A stretch of DNA of 37,740 nucleotides from positions 1-37,740 of IMG/VR virus record IMGVR_UViG_3300035188_000491, one strand, 5' to 3'. Origin of the DNA: a virus. The position numbers were made by a program, and so were the translations under genes. Below the pieces are notes generated by a model. The model did not search any database, had not been told where the DNA came from, and saw only the letters and a list, made by a program, of their open reading frames with translations. Positions 28,903 through 36,554 of this stretch are shown here, in pieces; positions within the stretch are counted from its first letter, which is position 1, and each line of letters starts with the position of its first letter.

Positions 28903-30060
28903 TTACAGCGTGGTCGAGGTCTTGGTCCGATGCACCAGGTACCACACCGGGTTGCCGGTCGAGCTGGTATTACCAGCGGCCAGACGCAACGTGGCGAAGT
29001 ACAGCTTCACGCCGACGGTGACGAGCTGGTTCAGCGGATCCGACTTGTCGGGGGTGTCGGTGATCACAATCTTCGGGGACAACGGATCATCACCGGTCAG
29101 AGCAGGGATACCGAACGACTCGTTACCGAAGAAGAACGAGGCGATGATGTCCTTGGTGGCAGCAACGCCGCCGCCATTGGAGCTGGTCTGATTAACGAAC
29201 TCATCGGCAGCGGTGCCGGAGCCGGTGCTGACGAACGAGTTGGTCTGAATGACCACGCGGCAACCGTAGATGGAGCCAACCTCGCCCTTGTAGAACGGCT
29301 GGCCCTTGTTGCCGTAATTGGAGGCGTTCAACCAGTCGCTGTCGCGCATCAGGTCGCGGGCCACGCGGGGGTCGGTGGCCAGGACGTAGCCGCCGTTGAT
29401 CAGCGGGGCGCGGTTGCGCTTCAGGCGGGTCATGGAGTCGAGGACAGCGGATGCCGTCATCGTGGTGTTGGCAGCGGTCGTATCGGTGTTCAGCGCAGAG
29501 AAGGTCTGCGTGGTCAGCGTGGCGGGGTTACCGTACACCTTGATACCACCGGAACCGGCAGCGGTGTTACAGGCGTCCGAGTTGTCGAACGTACCACTAC
29601 CCTCGGCAGCAGTACCAAGAACCGAAGTTCCCGAGGCCAACGAGAGGTTGGAACCAATCAGGGTGTTGCGGATCACCGAGTCCACCCAGAGGGCCATGTC
29701 CAGACCGGAGGTCTTGGTGGCCTGCTGCATGGAGTTGAACAGGTCGGTGGCGCGGAGGATGTCGGTGAGGCCGATGACCTGACCGTACTGCGAGAGCGAC
29801 TTGCTCAGGCTGTTGAGGGCCAGAGCGCGGTAGTTGGCAGCAGCGATGGCCGTACCTTCGGAGCTGATGGTCTGAACACTGCCAATGCTCGGCGGTCCGA
29901 AACGGAACATCGAGATGGCCTTGTTACCATTGTTCTTGGGGATCGGAGCCTTCATGGCGAACTGATCCAGGATGGTCTCCTGCTGAACGATGGAGAGCAG
30001 CTCCTTGCTGAAGTAGTTCTGGAACTGGCTCGTGAGCGTGGTTGAAGTAGTAACTGGCAT
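28903..30060 (-). CDS. Major capsid protein, N4-gp56-like
   Basis: It has 385 residues. The N-terminal arm (TTLTSQFQNYFSKELLSIVQ) leads to a segment that fits the N4-gp56 capsid family: MFRFGPPSIGSVQTISSEGT, SKSLSQYGQVIGLTDILRAT, DMALWVDSVIRNTLIGSN. Later come PLINGGYVLATDPRVARDL and GSIYGCRVVIQTNSF, the loop-strand pair of HK97-fold capsids. Directly downstream of a scaffold-like gene. It forms the head shell. Confidence 0.8.
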   Translation of the reverse strand: MPVTTSTTLTSQFQNYFSKELLSIVQQETILDQFAMKAPIPKNNGNKAISMFRFGPPSIGSVQTISSEGTAIAAANYRALALNSLSKSLSQYGQVIGLTDILRATDLFNSMQQATKTSGLDMALWVDSVIRNTLIGSNLSLASGTSVLGTAAEGSGTFDNSDACNTAAGSGGIKVYGNPATLTTQTFSALNTDTTAANTTMTASAVLDSMTRLKRNRAPLINGGYVLATDPRVARDLMRDSDWLNASNYGNKGQPFYKGEVGSIYGCRVVIQTNSFVSTGSGTAADEFVNQTSSNGGGVAATKDIIASFFFGNESFGIPALTGDDPLSPKIVITDTPDKSDPLNQLVTVGVKLYFATLRLAAGNTSSTGNPVWYLVHRTKTSTTL

Positions 30061-30081
30061 ATTTGAGTTGTGGTTGTGCTA

Positions 30082-31029
30082 TCAGTCCGCTTCCCGATCG
30101 AACGCTCTGGACGCTTTCAACAGCGCCTCCCTCTGCTCCTTGAGAGATAGCTTGGAGAAATCCTTCTCCTCAGCCTTGAGCTGTCCTGCCGGGATGCTCT
30201 TACCGATAGCGGTCTTCTGCTGGAGCTTGTTGAGTTGTTCTTTCAGAGCCTTGTTCTCGGCCTCGATCGACTGTGCTTTGGCTGCTGAGTCTTGGAGCTT
30301 CATCAGTTCGACCGCATGGACGAGTCCATCCGGCATCGACTGCAACATGGGCACCCTCTGGAGCAATTCGACAGTACGCTTGTACTCGGCGCTGTTCTGA
30401 TCCTTCAACCAAGTCTCCTTTTCGGACAACCGGGCATACGAATCAGCCCATGCCTTTGCGAACTTCTCCTGCTGCGCCTTCTGCTGCCGTTCGGTTGCAG
30501 ACTTGCGGACTCCTTCGGCCTTGGCTCGCGCTGCCTTGGCCAACTGAGAATCGCCATCGGCCTCGAACTCCTTGGCCGCAGCCTCGTAGTCCTCCGCCGT
30601 GTAGCCCTTCTCATCGCGGAAAGAGTTGGTCTCCGCAGCCGTGGATTGCTCCCGCTGCTTGCCCCATTCCTCCCGCTCCCGCTTCAACGCTTCCTTCTCG
30701 GCTTTGATGGCCTCCTTCTCCGCGTTGATCTGCTCCCAGGTCTTGGCCTTTCGGTTCTGTTCCTGGGCGAACCTGCTCTTCTCCTTCTCAGCCTTCTGCT
30801 CGGTCTTCTTCTCGGCCTTCGCTTCTGGCTCTGGTTTGGTGCCTACCTCCTGCTCGCCACCATCGACCTCTTTGCCGGCGTTCCCCGCATCGGAGGACTC
30901 TTGCTCAACCGGAGCTGTCTCATTGGTTGTTGGAGACTGCTCCTTTGGTTGGCTGTCGATATCGACACCGGCATCGTAATCGTTGGCCAATGCGAGCATT
31001 GCATCGGCACTCAGTGTATCATCTGGCAT
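30082..31029 (-). CDS. Scaffold protein
   Basis: It has 315 residues, acidic at the start (LANDYDAGVDIDSQPKEQS), then a long uninterrupted charged coiled coil at about 75-190 (EKEAIKAEKEALKRERE, ERQQKAQQEKFAKAWA) and a basic C-terminus (KEQREALLKASRAF). High Glu/Lys/Gln content and position immediately upstream of the capsid gene are typical of scaffold proteins that guide head assembly and then leave. Confidence 0.78.
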   Translation of the reverse strand: MPDDTLSADAMLALANDYDAGVDIDSQPKEQSPTTNETAPVEQESSDAGNAGKEVDGGEQEVGTKPEPEAKAEKKTEQKAEKEKSRFAQEQNRKAKTWEQINAEKEAIKAEKEALKREREEWGKQREQSTAAETNSFRDEKGYTAEDYEAAAKEFEADGDSQLAKAARAKAEGVRKSATERQQKAQQEKFAKAWADSYARLSEKETWLKDQNSAEYKRTVELLQRVPMLQSMPDGLVHAVELMKLQDSAAKAQSIEAENKALKEQLNKLQQKTAIGKSIPAGQLKAEEKDFSKLSLKEQREALLKASRAFDREAD

Positions 31030-31084
31030 GTTGTGCTTTTACTCGTTTGCTGGCCCGCACAGACCAACAACCGCAACTTTGATC

Positions 31085-31408
31085 CTATGTGTTCGTGGCA
31101 GAATCCGGATCATCATCCTGCCCCGTAATTGATTCTTGGTCGGCCATCACTTCGATGACCTTCACAAGACTGGCCTGACCCATTGCAAAACCTGATGAGT
31201 ATTGCAAATGGTTTCGATCAGTTATGGCTGAAGCGTTCTGCATGAGAACGGTGTTCAGCAGGGCGTCCCGGAAGCGTTTGCCGGTATCGCTCTTGAAGAA
31301 AGTGTTCAGCGCATTGGCGTCTTCCTTGCGCCACGGAAGTGGATCGACCCACCGCTGATGCCGAGTGAACGTCCACGCGGCGCGGGCTCGTGCGATGAAG
31401 GAGATCAT
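31085..31408 (-). CDS. Small conserved head-region protein
   Basis: It has 107 residues from ATG31408, which shares a base with the upstream stop. It reads SFIARARAAWTFTRHQRWVD, then EDANALNTFFKSDTGKRFRD and HLQYSSGFAMGQASLVKVIE. A phage protein type I have the impression of seeing near scaffold genes; function unknown. Ends with acidic DDDPDSATNT. A gap of 55 bases separates it from the scaffold gene. Confidence 0.65.
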   Translation of the reverse strand: MISFIARARAAWTFTRHQRWVDPLPWRKEDANALNTFFKSDTGKRFRDALLNTVLMQNASAITDRNHLQYSSGFAMGQASLVKVIEVMADQESITGQDDDPDSATNT

Positions 31409-31569
31409 CACTTGCTTGCGGCCTTCTTCCGACCGGCGGCGGCGCGGCGCATGAACTCTGCGGCCCCGAGTTTCTTGCGACCGATCCACGCGGCGAGGGC
31501 CTTGGGATCATCGGCCCCTTCCTTACGGAGTTCGCTGGCCAGTTTGCTGAACTTGGATTTCTTCTTCAT
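31408..31569 (-). CDS. Small basic protein
   Basis: It has 53 residues from ATG31569. Very rich in Lys/Arg/Ala (MKKKSKFSKLASELRKEG, KKLGAAEFMRRAAAGRKKAA). It could bind DNA or the capsid interior. Start chosen because the upstream extension to 31641 overlaps the neighbouring gene and is low complexity. Confidence 0.6.
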   Translation of the reverse strand: MKKKSKFSKLASELRKEGADDPKALAAWIGRKKLGAAEFMRRAAAGRKKAASK

Positions 31570-31582
31570 GTTGGGAAATGGG

Positions 31583-31912
31583 TTAGCCCTCACCTCCGCT
31601 GAAGAGCGGTGATTCCTGGATCTCGTTGAGGTCGGCCACAACCGGCTTCTTGCGCTGGAACCGGATCTTCGGCGGCACTCCTTCCTCCAGCTTCTGCATG
31701 AGGATCGGCTCCGGTTCCGGTTCCTTGGGAGTGGTCGGCGCGATATTGATTTCGACGTGAGGTATCATGGCTTTCTTCGCCTCGAACTCGCCGCACCAGT
31801 CGTTGGCATTGAGGGTGGGCCAGCAACTGGGTCTTCCAGCGGGCGGGAACCTGCGGCAGGTCCCGTCCACACAATAGAACCGACAATCCTTACAGGTCAC
31901 GGTGATCATCAT
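31583..31912 (-). CDS. Cysteine-rich zinc-binding small protein
   Basis: It has 109 residues. The N-terminal 45 residues hold six cysteines in the pattern CKDCRFYCVDGTCRRFPP then PSCWP and DWCGEFEAKK, a phage zinc-knuckle type often seen near head genes. The rest is proline-rich and flexible (PTTPKEPEPEPILMQ). Starts three bases after the portal stop. Function unknown. Confidence 0.7.
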   Translation of the reverse strand: MMITVTCKDCRFYCVDGTCRRFPPAGRPSCWPTLNANDWCGEFEAKKAMIPHVEINIAPTTPKEPEPEPILMQKLEEGVPPKIRFQRKKPVVADLNEIQESPLFSGGEG

Positions 31913-31914
31913 CC

Positions 31915-33801
31915 TTACATCATCGGCTGCTCAGCGACCGGAGCAGGGGGTTGCGGAGCGGACTGAGCCGCGAGCAATCCCGTGCTCTCGAAGAACTTCT
32001 GGATTTCCTTCCGCAGCTTCCGCGCCTCGTTCGTCGCCACCTGCTCGTAGCCCTGCAACAGGCTGTCGATCCGCTGCATGAAGGCGTTCTTGCTCACCGG
32101 GCTCATCACCTGGCCCTGCTGCATCGCCCCATTCAGGTACTGCATCAGCACCCCGATCCGGCCAGCAAAGTTCTGACCCGGTTTCGCAGGCACAGGTATG
32201 CCTACAAGCAATGTTGGGATCGTCTTGGTCTCGTCCTCCAGTTCGTCCTGCTGCTTCTGACCCGGATCCCGGAGCAGCCGCTTCACCAGACTCGGGTCGT
32301 CCAACTCCATGATGCTCTTGTCCAGCTCCACCTGATCCACCCAGGGCGAGTTCATGAACAACTGCTTCCGGTTGATGGCCTGCTGCACCATCATCTGTCG
32401 GCTCACCATGTCCATGCCGCCCTTCGGCTCCAGCTCATACTGATCGTGCAACGCAACCGGATCCGCCTCCAGCGAGTCCTCCGCGAACCGATACCTCAGA
32501 CTCTGGCTATCGTACTGCACGTACAATCCCCACGCCTGCCGGTACAGCTTGCCCAGCGCCATGCGGAACAGCCGCGCCCGAAGATCCCCGCTCTGCATCG
32601 CCTGCGCGTTGATGCTCTGGATCTCGGTCGCCGTCCGCCGATCGCTGCCACCGCTCATCACGCTGCCCATCGCGTAATCCGGGCTCCCGATCCGGTTCTC
32701 CGCCACCGCCCTGGTCTGGTTCAGCTCCTGATCGAAGCTCACCGGCGGCTGCGGCATCTGCACCGGCGCAACCCCGTAGGGTAGGATCTGACCGGGCTGG
32801 AACCTGAGATTGATGCTGTTCGGCAACTCCCGCTCCGCCCGAAACAACGGGCGATTGTACAGCGTCATCGCATCATGCTTGTGGTTCCACATCGAGGTCA
32901 TGGACAGCTCGAACGGAGCCAGAATCTCGCACACGCCACGCGGGCTGAACCAACCCTTGTCCTTGATCTCGTACGGGAAATCCACGAAGGGCAGTTGGCC
33001 ATGGTCATAGGGCAACTCCATGGGATCCCGCAGATCCAGATCCACCGCCGCCGGACTGTACAGATACACCTCCCATACCCCGTCATCCCGCTTCCGGTAC
33101 ACCTCCCACACGATCACCCCATCGGTGTTGCTCGTGTACGTGATGCCCTCGCGCAACTGCTTCGCATCATTCTCCTCCGCCGCCCCAGGGATATTGTCAT
33201 CCTCCTGCGGATTCCCGCGAATCTTCTCGATCGTCTTCGAGTCCGCCTTCCACCCGAACTGGCCAGCCATCCGCTTGTACGCATTGACGCTCATCGGCAT
33301 CACATGCACCGCCCAGTCCGCATCCTGCAAATCGGTGGTGTACGGCGGCACCACGAAATACATCGGGTCCACCGCCTCAAACCCCACCCGCTTATCCCCC
33401 GGATTCCAGAAACACTTCATCACCCCACGCCCACTCATCAGCGTGTAGTCCACCCACGAAAGCACCTCATCCACAAAGTTGGTCTTCTCCCGAATCTTGT
33501 AGTTGAACCAGTCCTCCGCGACCTTCGTGTACGCATTCAACTGCTGCCTCATCGGCACAAAGCTGGCCACGACATCCATCCCCAGCGCCTGCTGCAAGAA
33601 CAACGGCTTCAGCTTCTCGATCGCCGTATCGATCAGCGGCCAGTGCAGATCCGCCGCCTTCGGCCAGGGCTTGTTCGTCCGACGCAACCCATGGTGCCGC
33701 AACTCGTACCACCGAGTCTGCCGCAGCTCCCACGGGCTCCGCTGCTCGACCGCCATCACGATCTGCCCCTGCAAAGCACTCCGCTGTTTGTCACTCATCA
33801 T
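31915..33801 (-). CDS. Portal protein
   Basis: It has 628 residues from ATG33801, preceded by GAGGAGG. Helical N-terminus (QGQIVMAVEQRSPWELRQTR), then WPKAADLHWPLIDTAIEKLK and EDWFNYKIREKTNFVDEV with MSGRGVMKCFWNPGDKRVGF, the pattern of large podovirus portals, followed by an acidic insert with GNPQEDDNIPGAAEENDAKQ and a C-terminal helix region (FMQRIDSLLQGYEQVATNEA). It forms the twelve-subunit DNA channel. It follows the large terminase by 13 bases. Codons in this gene end in G more than those in the tail genes. Confidence 0.85.
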   Translation of the reverse strand: MMSDKQRSALQGQIVMAVEQRSPWELRQTRWYELRHHGLRRTNKPWPKAADLHWPLIDTAIEKLKPLFLQQALGMDVVASFVPMRQQLNAYTKVAEDWFNYKIREKTNFVDEVLSWVDYTLMSGRGVMKCFWNPGDKRVGFEAVDPMYFVVPPYTTDLQDADWAVHVMPMSVNAYKRMAGQFGWKADSKTIEKIRGNPQEDDNIPGAAEENDAKQLREGITYTSNTDGVIVWEVYRKRDDGVWEVYLYSPAAVDLDLRDPMELPYDHGQLPFVDFPYEIKDKGWFSPRGVCEILAPFELSMTSMWNHKHDAMTLYNRPLFRAERELPNSINLRFQPGQILPYGVAPVQMPQPPVSFDQELNQTRAVAENRIGSPDYAMGSVMSGGSDRRTATEIQSINAQAMQSGDLRARLFRMALGKLYRQAWGLYVQYDSQSLRYRFAEDSLEADPVALHDQYELEPKGGMDMVSRQMMVQQAINRKQLFMNSPWVDQVELDKSIMELDDPSLVKRLLRDPGQKQQDELEDETKTIPTLLVGIPVPAKPGQNFAGRIGVLMQYLNGAMQQGQVMSPVSKNAFMQRIDSLLQGYEQVATNEARKLRKEIQKFFESTGLLAAQSAPQPPAPVAEQPMM

Positions 33802-33814
33802 ATCTTGCCTCCTC

Positions 33815-35350
33815 TTATCCCCCCACCTCGCAACCCGCAAGCGCAACCCCCTCCGGCTCAATCGCACCCAACTCATCCTCCATCCGCTCCAAGAGACTCC
33901 GCCCATCCTCGCCGAGGGCCTTCAAATACTCGTCCATCCGCTTCCCGCCACCGCCACAGAAGGCCAATACCATCGCATCCGCCCGATCCGGACTGTTCAC
34001 CCCGCGAGCCCTCAACTCATCCTTCCCCTCCAGCGTCAACTTCCCCTTCCCGTTCGTCCGCACCTTCCGACTCACGAACTGCTGGAGCAATACCTCGTCC
34101 GTCCCCACCGGCCCCAGATTCACCTTCCCCTCCTCCACCATCCGCCCGAACTCAATCCACATCTCAGCCGCCCGATTCACAAACTGATCATCCCGTATGG
34201 CCCGCTCCCCGAAATTCACCCTCCGCACATCCCAACCCTCCGCCCTCAGAGCATCGCACATCACCACCCCCATCCCACCCACATCCGCATAGATATCCTC
34301 AGCCTTCAACTTCCACTTCCGGAACTCCGCGATGAACCGCCCCACACTCGCCATCGTGTCCTTGTCCCTCCAACGAACCAGCCCCTTCACCACGTTCCCC
34401 TGCCGCACCACCATCACGCTCTCATCCCCGCCAGCGCTGAAATCACACCCAGCCGTCAGCCGGTGCCCCTCCGTATCCTCCTTCGGCGGGCCACTCACCA
34501 CCCTCTGCCAGTCAGCCGTCCGCACCGCCGTCAAACTCCCGTCATCCTCCATAAACTCCGCGTAGATCATCGACCGCACCAGCGGATGACCCTCGCCCCA
34601 GCGGGCCATCTGCTCATCAATCCACTCCTTCCGGATATGCGGACAGTCATAAGCCGTCACCGTAAAAGTCTGCCACTTGCCATCATTCCTCCGAAACACT
34701 TCGTAGAAATACCCGCTGCTCCCACCAGGGCTGCTCATCAACAACGTCCGCGTCGGCTGGCACCGCTCCATCGACTGGAATATCCCGTCCGGAACCGCTT
34801 TCGCCTCGTCAACCACATACATCAAGTCCTGACTCGGACCCTGCACATGCCAGCCCTCCGCCTTCTCCGGGTTGCTCGCCGAAAACCCAATGCACCGACT
34901 CACCAGCTCCTGACCATCCACTTTCTTCGGATACACATACCGAATCTCCCCATCCTTGATCGAGAACCCATTCTCCTCACCTCCCAACCCATTGATCATC
35001 TTCCTCAAATGCGGCCACAACGCGTCGGCCACCTGCCGGTACACACCCGCCGTGCACACCACCAAACTCCCCGGCCAACGCAACATGTGCCAGACCACCG
35101 CGCTCGCGGCCACCATGCTCGTCTTCCCAGAACCATTCGCCGCCTTCAACGCCACCTTCGCATGCTTCTCGTTCAACGCACCCAACACCGCCTCCTGCCA
35201 AGGGTACACCTCACGTAGGCCAAGCATCATCTTAGGGAAGTTCTTCAGCTGCTGAGCCTCCTCCAACAGCTTCCGCTGCTTCCACGCAGGAATATGCGAG
35301 CCCATCCCCAACGAAGGGGATCGTTTGCGCTTGATTTGCTTGACAGGCAT
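33815..35350 (-). CDS. terL: Terminase large subunit
   Basis: It has 511 residues from ATG35350. ATPase: AANGSGKT at 70-77 (Walker A) and YVVDEAKAV at about 178-186 (Walker B and catalytic Glu), then LMSSPGG coupling motif. Nuclease: AGCDFSAGGDE (Asp at about 303), YADVGG (Asp at about 356) and SPDRADAMVLAF (Asp at about 455 and 458). It drives DNA packaging and cuts the genome. No Shine-Dalgarno precedes the ATG; G/C-run hairpins lie between it and the small-subunit gene. An upstream in-frame extension to 35563 is dismissed as the other frame of the small-subunit gene. Confidence 0.92.
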   Translation of the reverse strand: MPVKQIKRKRSPSLGMGSHIPAWKQRKLLEEAQQLKNFPKMMLGLREVYPWQEAVLGALNEKHAKVALKAANGSGKTSMVAASAVVWHMLRWPGSLVVCTAGVYRQVADALWPHLRKMINGLGGEENGFSIKDGEIRYVYPKKVDGQELVSRCIGFSASNPEKAEGWHVQGPSQDLMYVVDEAKAVPDGIFQSMERCQPTRTLLMSSPGGSSGYFYEVFRRNDGKWQTFTVTAYDCPHIRKEWIDEQMARWGEGHPLVRSMIYAEFMEDDGSLTAVRTADWQRVVSGPPKEDTEGHRLTAGCDFSAGGDESVMVVRQGNVVKGLVRWRDKDTMASVGRFIAEFRKWKLKAEDIYADVGGMGVVMCDALRAEGWDVRRVNFGERAIRDDQFVNRAAEMWIEFGRMVEEGKVNLGPVGTDEVLLQQFVSRKVRTNGKGKLTLEGKDELRARGVNSPDRADAMVLAFCGGGGKRMDEYLKALGEDGRSLLERMEDELGAIEPEGVALAGCEVGG

Positions 35351-35387
35351 AAAATTGAGGTCGGTGGGGGGAGGGGGTATACAGGTA

Positions 35388-35422
35388 ACACCCACCCCCC
35401 TCTTGGGGGTCCTAGTCCCCCC
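35388..35422 (-). other. Alternative G/C-run hairpins between terS and terL
   Basis: On the plus strand ACCCCCC-TCTT-GGGGGT (35394-35410) and GGGGG-TCCTAGT-CCCCCC (35405-35422) share the middle G run, so only one hairpin can form at a time in the leftward RNA. The region sits between terS and terL, where no Shine-Dalgarno is visible for terL. It could control the two subunits' ratio or be part of a packaging site. Confidence 0.45.
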
Positions 35423-35427
35423 GTGGT

Positions 35428-35889
35428 CTATTTGCTGCCCCCGAAGGCACCTAGTAGGGCACCGGAGACTGAGAGCTCCTTTCCATTTTTCCCGGTATGC
35501 TCGAGTTGAGCCCTGGCTACGTAGCCTCTCGTCCTCTCCAACAGCCATGCAGAGCCTTGCCATCCGGGACCGCAGGAGCGGACGACGGAAGTGAGGTCAT
35601 ACTCACCCCTAGTTTTCGCAGCATCGATCTCCTCCTTTCGTTCGGGGTATCGGAGCAAGTACTTGGCGAAGGTCTTATCCGTCATGCCCGCAAGGTGACA
35701 CAAGCGATCGAAAGGGATCCCGAGTGAAGCGCCGTCGAGGACCCGGTTCCAATCGGAAGGAGCAACCTCCTTGGGGGGAGGACCTTTTTTTAGTGTCTTC
35801 CGGACGGAAGAAATAGGTGTCCCCTTCGTTTTGCCCTCCTTTCCCTTAACCTGGACGATTGCAACGGCCTCGCTTTCCATGCCGCGCAT
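35428..35889 (-). CDS. terS: Terminase small subunit
   Basis: It has 153 residues from ATG35889, or 150 from ATG35880, which has better spacing from GGGGGGAG. The basic N-terminal tail (VKGKEGKTKGTPISSVRKTL) precedes a DNA-binding helix-turn-helix (PFDRLCHLAGMTDKTFAKYL), a helix (PERKEEIDAAKTRGEYDLTS) and an oligomerisation/peripheral part (GPGWQGSAWLLERTRGYVAR). It recognises the packaging site and loads the large subunit. First gene of the leftward string, divergent from the rightward operon. Confidence 0.8.
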   Translation of the reverse strand: MRGMESEAVAIVQVKGKEGKTKGTPISSVRKTLKKGPPPKEVAPSDWNRVLDGASLGIPFDRLCHLAGMTDKTFAKYLLRYPERKEEIDAAKTRGEYDLTSVVRSCGPGWQGSAWLLERTRGYVARAQLEHTGKNGKELSVSGALLGAFGGSK

Positions 35890-35932
35890 TCTCCCCCCAT
35901 TCTCCCCCTTGCAATCTTTTTGTTGCCGGGTG

Positions 35933-35961
35933 TTGACAAGCGCAGTCTCCTTTGGTTTACT
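35933..35961 (+). promoter_or_regulatory. Sigma-70-type promoter of the rightward operon
   Basis: TTGACA at 35933-35938, a 17-base spacer and TTTACT at 35956-35961 (4 of 6 to TATAAT). The expected start is about 35968, just before the palindrome at 35971. The -35 sequence read on the other strand (TTGTCA) may also serve a leftward promoter toward terS, though no good -10 is seen there. Confidence 0.65.
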
Positions 35962-35970
35962 TCACCCCGT

Positions 35971-35987
35971 GAACCGATGATCGGTTC
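35971..35987. promoter_or_regulatory. 17-base perfect palindrome, operator candidate
   Basis: GAACCGATGATCGGTTC: two 8-base arms around one central G, placed immediately after the predicted start of the rightward promoter. The position suits an operator for a dimeric repressor, possibly the HTH proteins at 3.3-3.9 kb. As RNA it would be a hairpin at the 5' end of the message. Confidence 0.6.
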
Positions 35988-35998
35988 CATCAAATCCT

Positions 35999-36103
35999 AT
36001 GCGTTCCCTCAAAAACCTCATTCAAGCGCTAGCCTTCCTAGTCGGCGCTTCAATCGTCATCGGCGCTCTGGCGCTCTGCTTCCTTCACCTGATCATCGGC
36101 TGA
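35999..36103 (+). CDS. Tiny membrane protein of the rightward operon
   Basis: It has 34 residues. Basic start (MRSLKNLI), then one hydrophobic segment (ALAFLVGASIVIGALALCFL) that fills the rest. First gene after the TTGACA promoter. It has no Shine-Dalgarno. Function unknown; small early membrane proteins of phages often act on the host envelope, but nothing here shows that. Confidence 0.55.
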   Translation: MRSLKNLIQALAFLVGASIVIGALALCFLHLIIG

Positions 36104-36112
36104 CCTAATCCC

Positions 36113-36487
36113 ATGAACTACCCTGAACAAATCCCCGCCACCTACGCCGCCGATTCCAGCCTCGACCGTGCCTATCGACTCGGATGGGACCATGGCCATG
36201 GAATCGCTTGCCATAATGTCCCGTCGATTGGCGATTCGATCGACCGTTCCGTTGATTGGATCGGACTTGGGAAAACCGTCACGCCGGAAAATATCGCAGA
36301 ATACCACGAATGCCTTTGCTACGCCGCCGAGTCCGGTTCCCGTGAGTATTCCCCCTTCGAATTCGTCGCCCATGAGTTTAACGAAAGCGAAGACTCCGAA
36401 TCGCTTTGGGAAGCTTTCGAGGCTGGCGTTTCCGATTCGATTCGGAACGATTTGAAGTCCTATTCCTACGCTGTCGAACCGGTTTGA
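36113..36487 (+). CDS. Acidic hypothetical protein
   Basis: It has 124 residues, acidic and aromatic (LDRAYRLGWDHGHGIACHNV, ESGSREYSPFEFVAHEFNES, DSESLWEAFEAGVSDS). Helical at the C-terminus. Not recognised. No Shine-Dalgarno before the ATG. Acidic, compact proteins of this kind can be DNA mimics, which is a guess only. Confidence 0.65.
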   Translation: MNYPEQIPATYAADSSLDRAYRLGWDHGHGIACHNVPSIGDSIDRSVDWIGLGKTVTPENIAEYHECLCYAAESGSREYSPFEFVAHEFNESEDSESLWEAFEAGVSDSIRNDLKSYSYAVEPV

Positions 36488-36524
36488 TTCCCCGCGCGAG
36501 CCTATCGGCAACGGTAGCCTCTGG

Positions 36525-36541
36525 CGGGCGATCACCGCCCG
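36525..36541 (+). other. Short hairpin between rightward genes
   Basis: CGGGCG (36525-36530) pairs with CGCCCG (36536-36541) around ATCAC, 13 bases before the next ATG. No T run follows, so it is not a typical terminator. It may affect translation of the next gene. Confidence 0.35.
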
Positions 36542-36554
36542 GATTCAAAATACT

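Larger units (their letters stand above)
407..35222. repeat. Dispersed octamer GTAGGCCA, 12 copies, polarised
   Basis: Exact copies read on the plus strand begin at 7544, 17738, 21008, 22806 and 35215; copies on the minus strand (TGGCCTAC on plus) begin at 407, 975, 2138, 2593, 3587, 7831 and 13868. About one copy would be expected by chance in this length. They fall in different reading frames (Val-Gly-Gln, Arg-Pro, Leu-Ala-Tyr, Gly-Leu-Leu), so protein similarity does not explain them. Left of 14 kb seven of eight point one way; right of 17.7 kb all four point the other way. Confidence 0.7.

Noticed and set aside
28876-30045. Open frame of 389 codons on the plus strand opposite the capsid gene
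   Set aside because: Gly/Val/Arg-rich mirror of the capsid gene with no recognisable motif.
32875-34335. Open frame of 486 codons on the plus strand opposite portal and terL
   Set aside because: Same compositional artefact, with long Pro/Ser/Arg runs toward the end.
33503-35218. Open frame of 571 codons on the plus strand opposite terL and portal
   Set aside because: Composition is dominated by His, Pro, Arg and Leu as expected from reading a G-ending-codon gene backwards; no domain, no ribosome site, and the minus strand holds unmistakable TerL and portal motifs.
35340-35362. TTGACA with AT-rich sequence at 35340 as a rightward promoter
   Set aside because: The AT-rich element is too close to serve as a -10 and lies inside the terL start.
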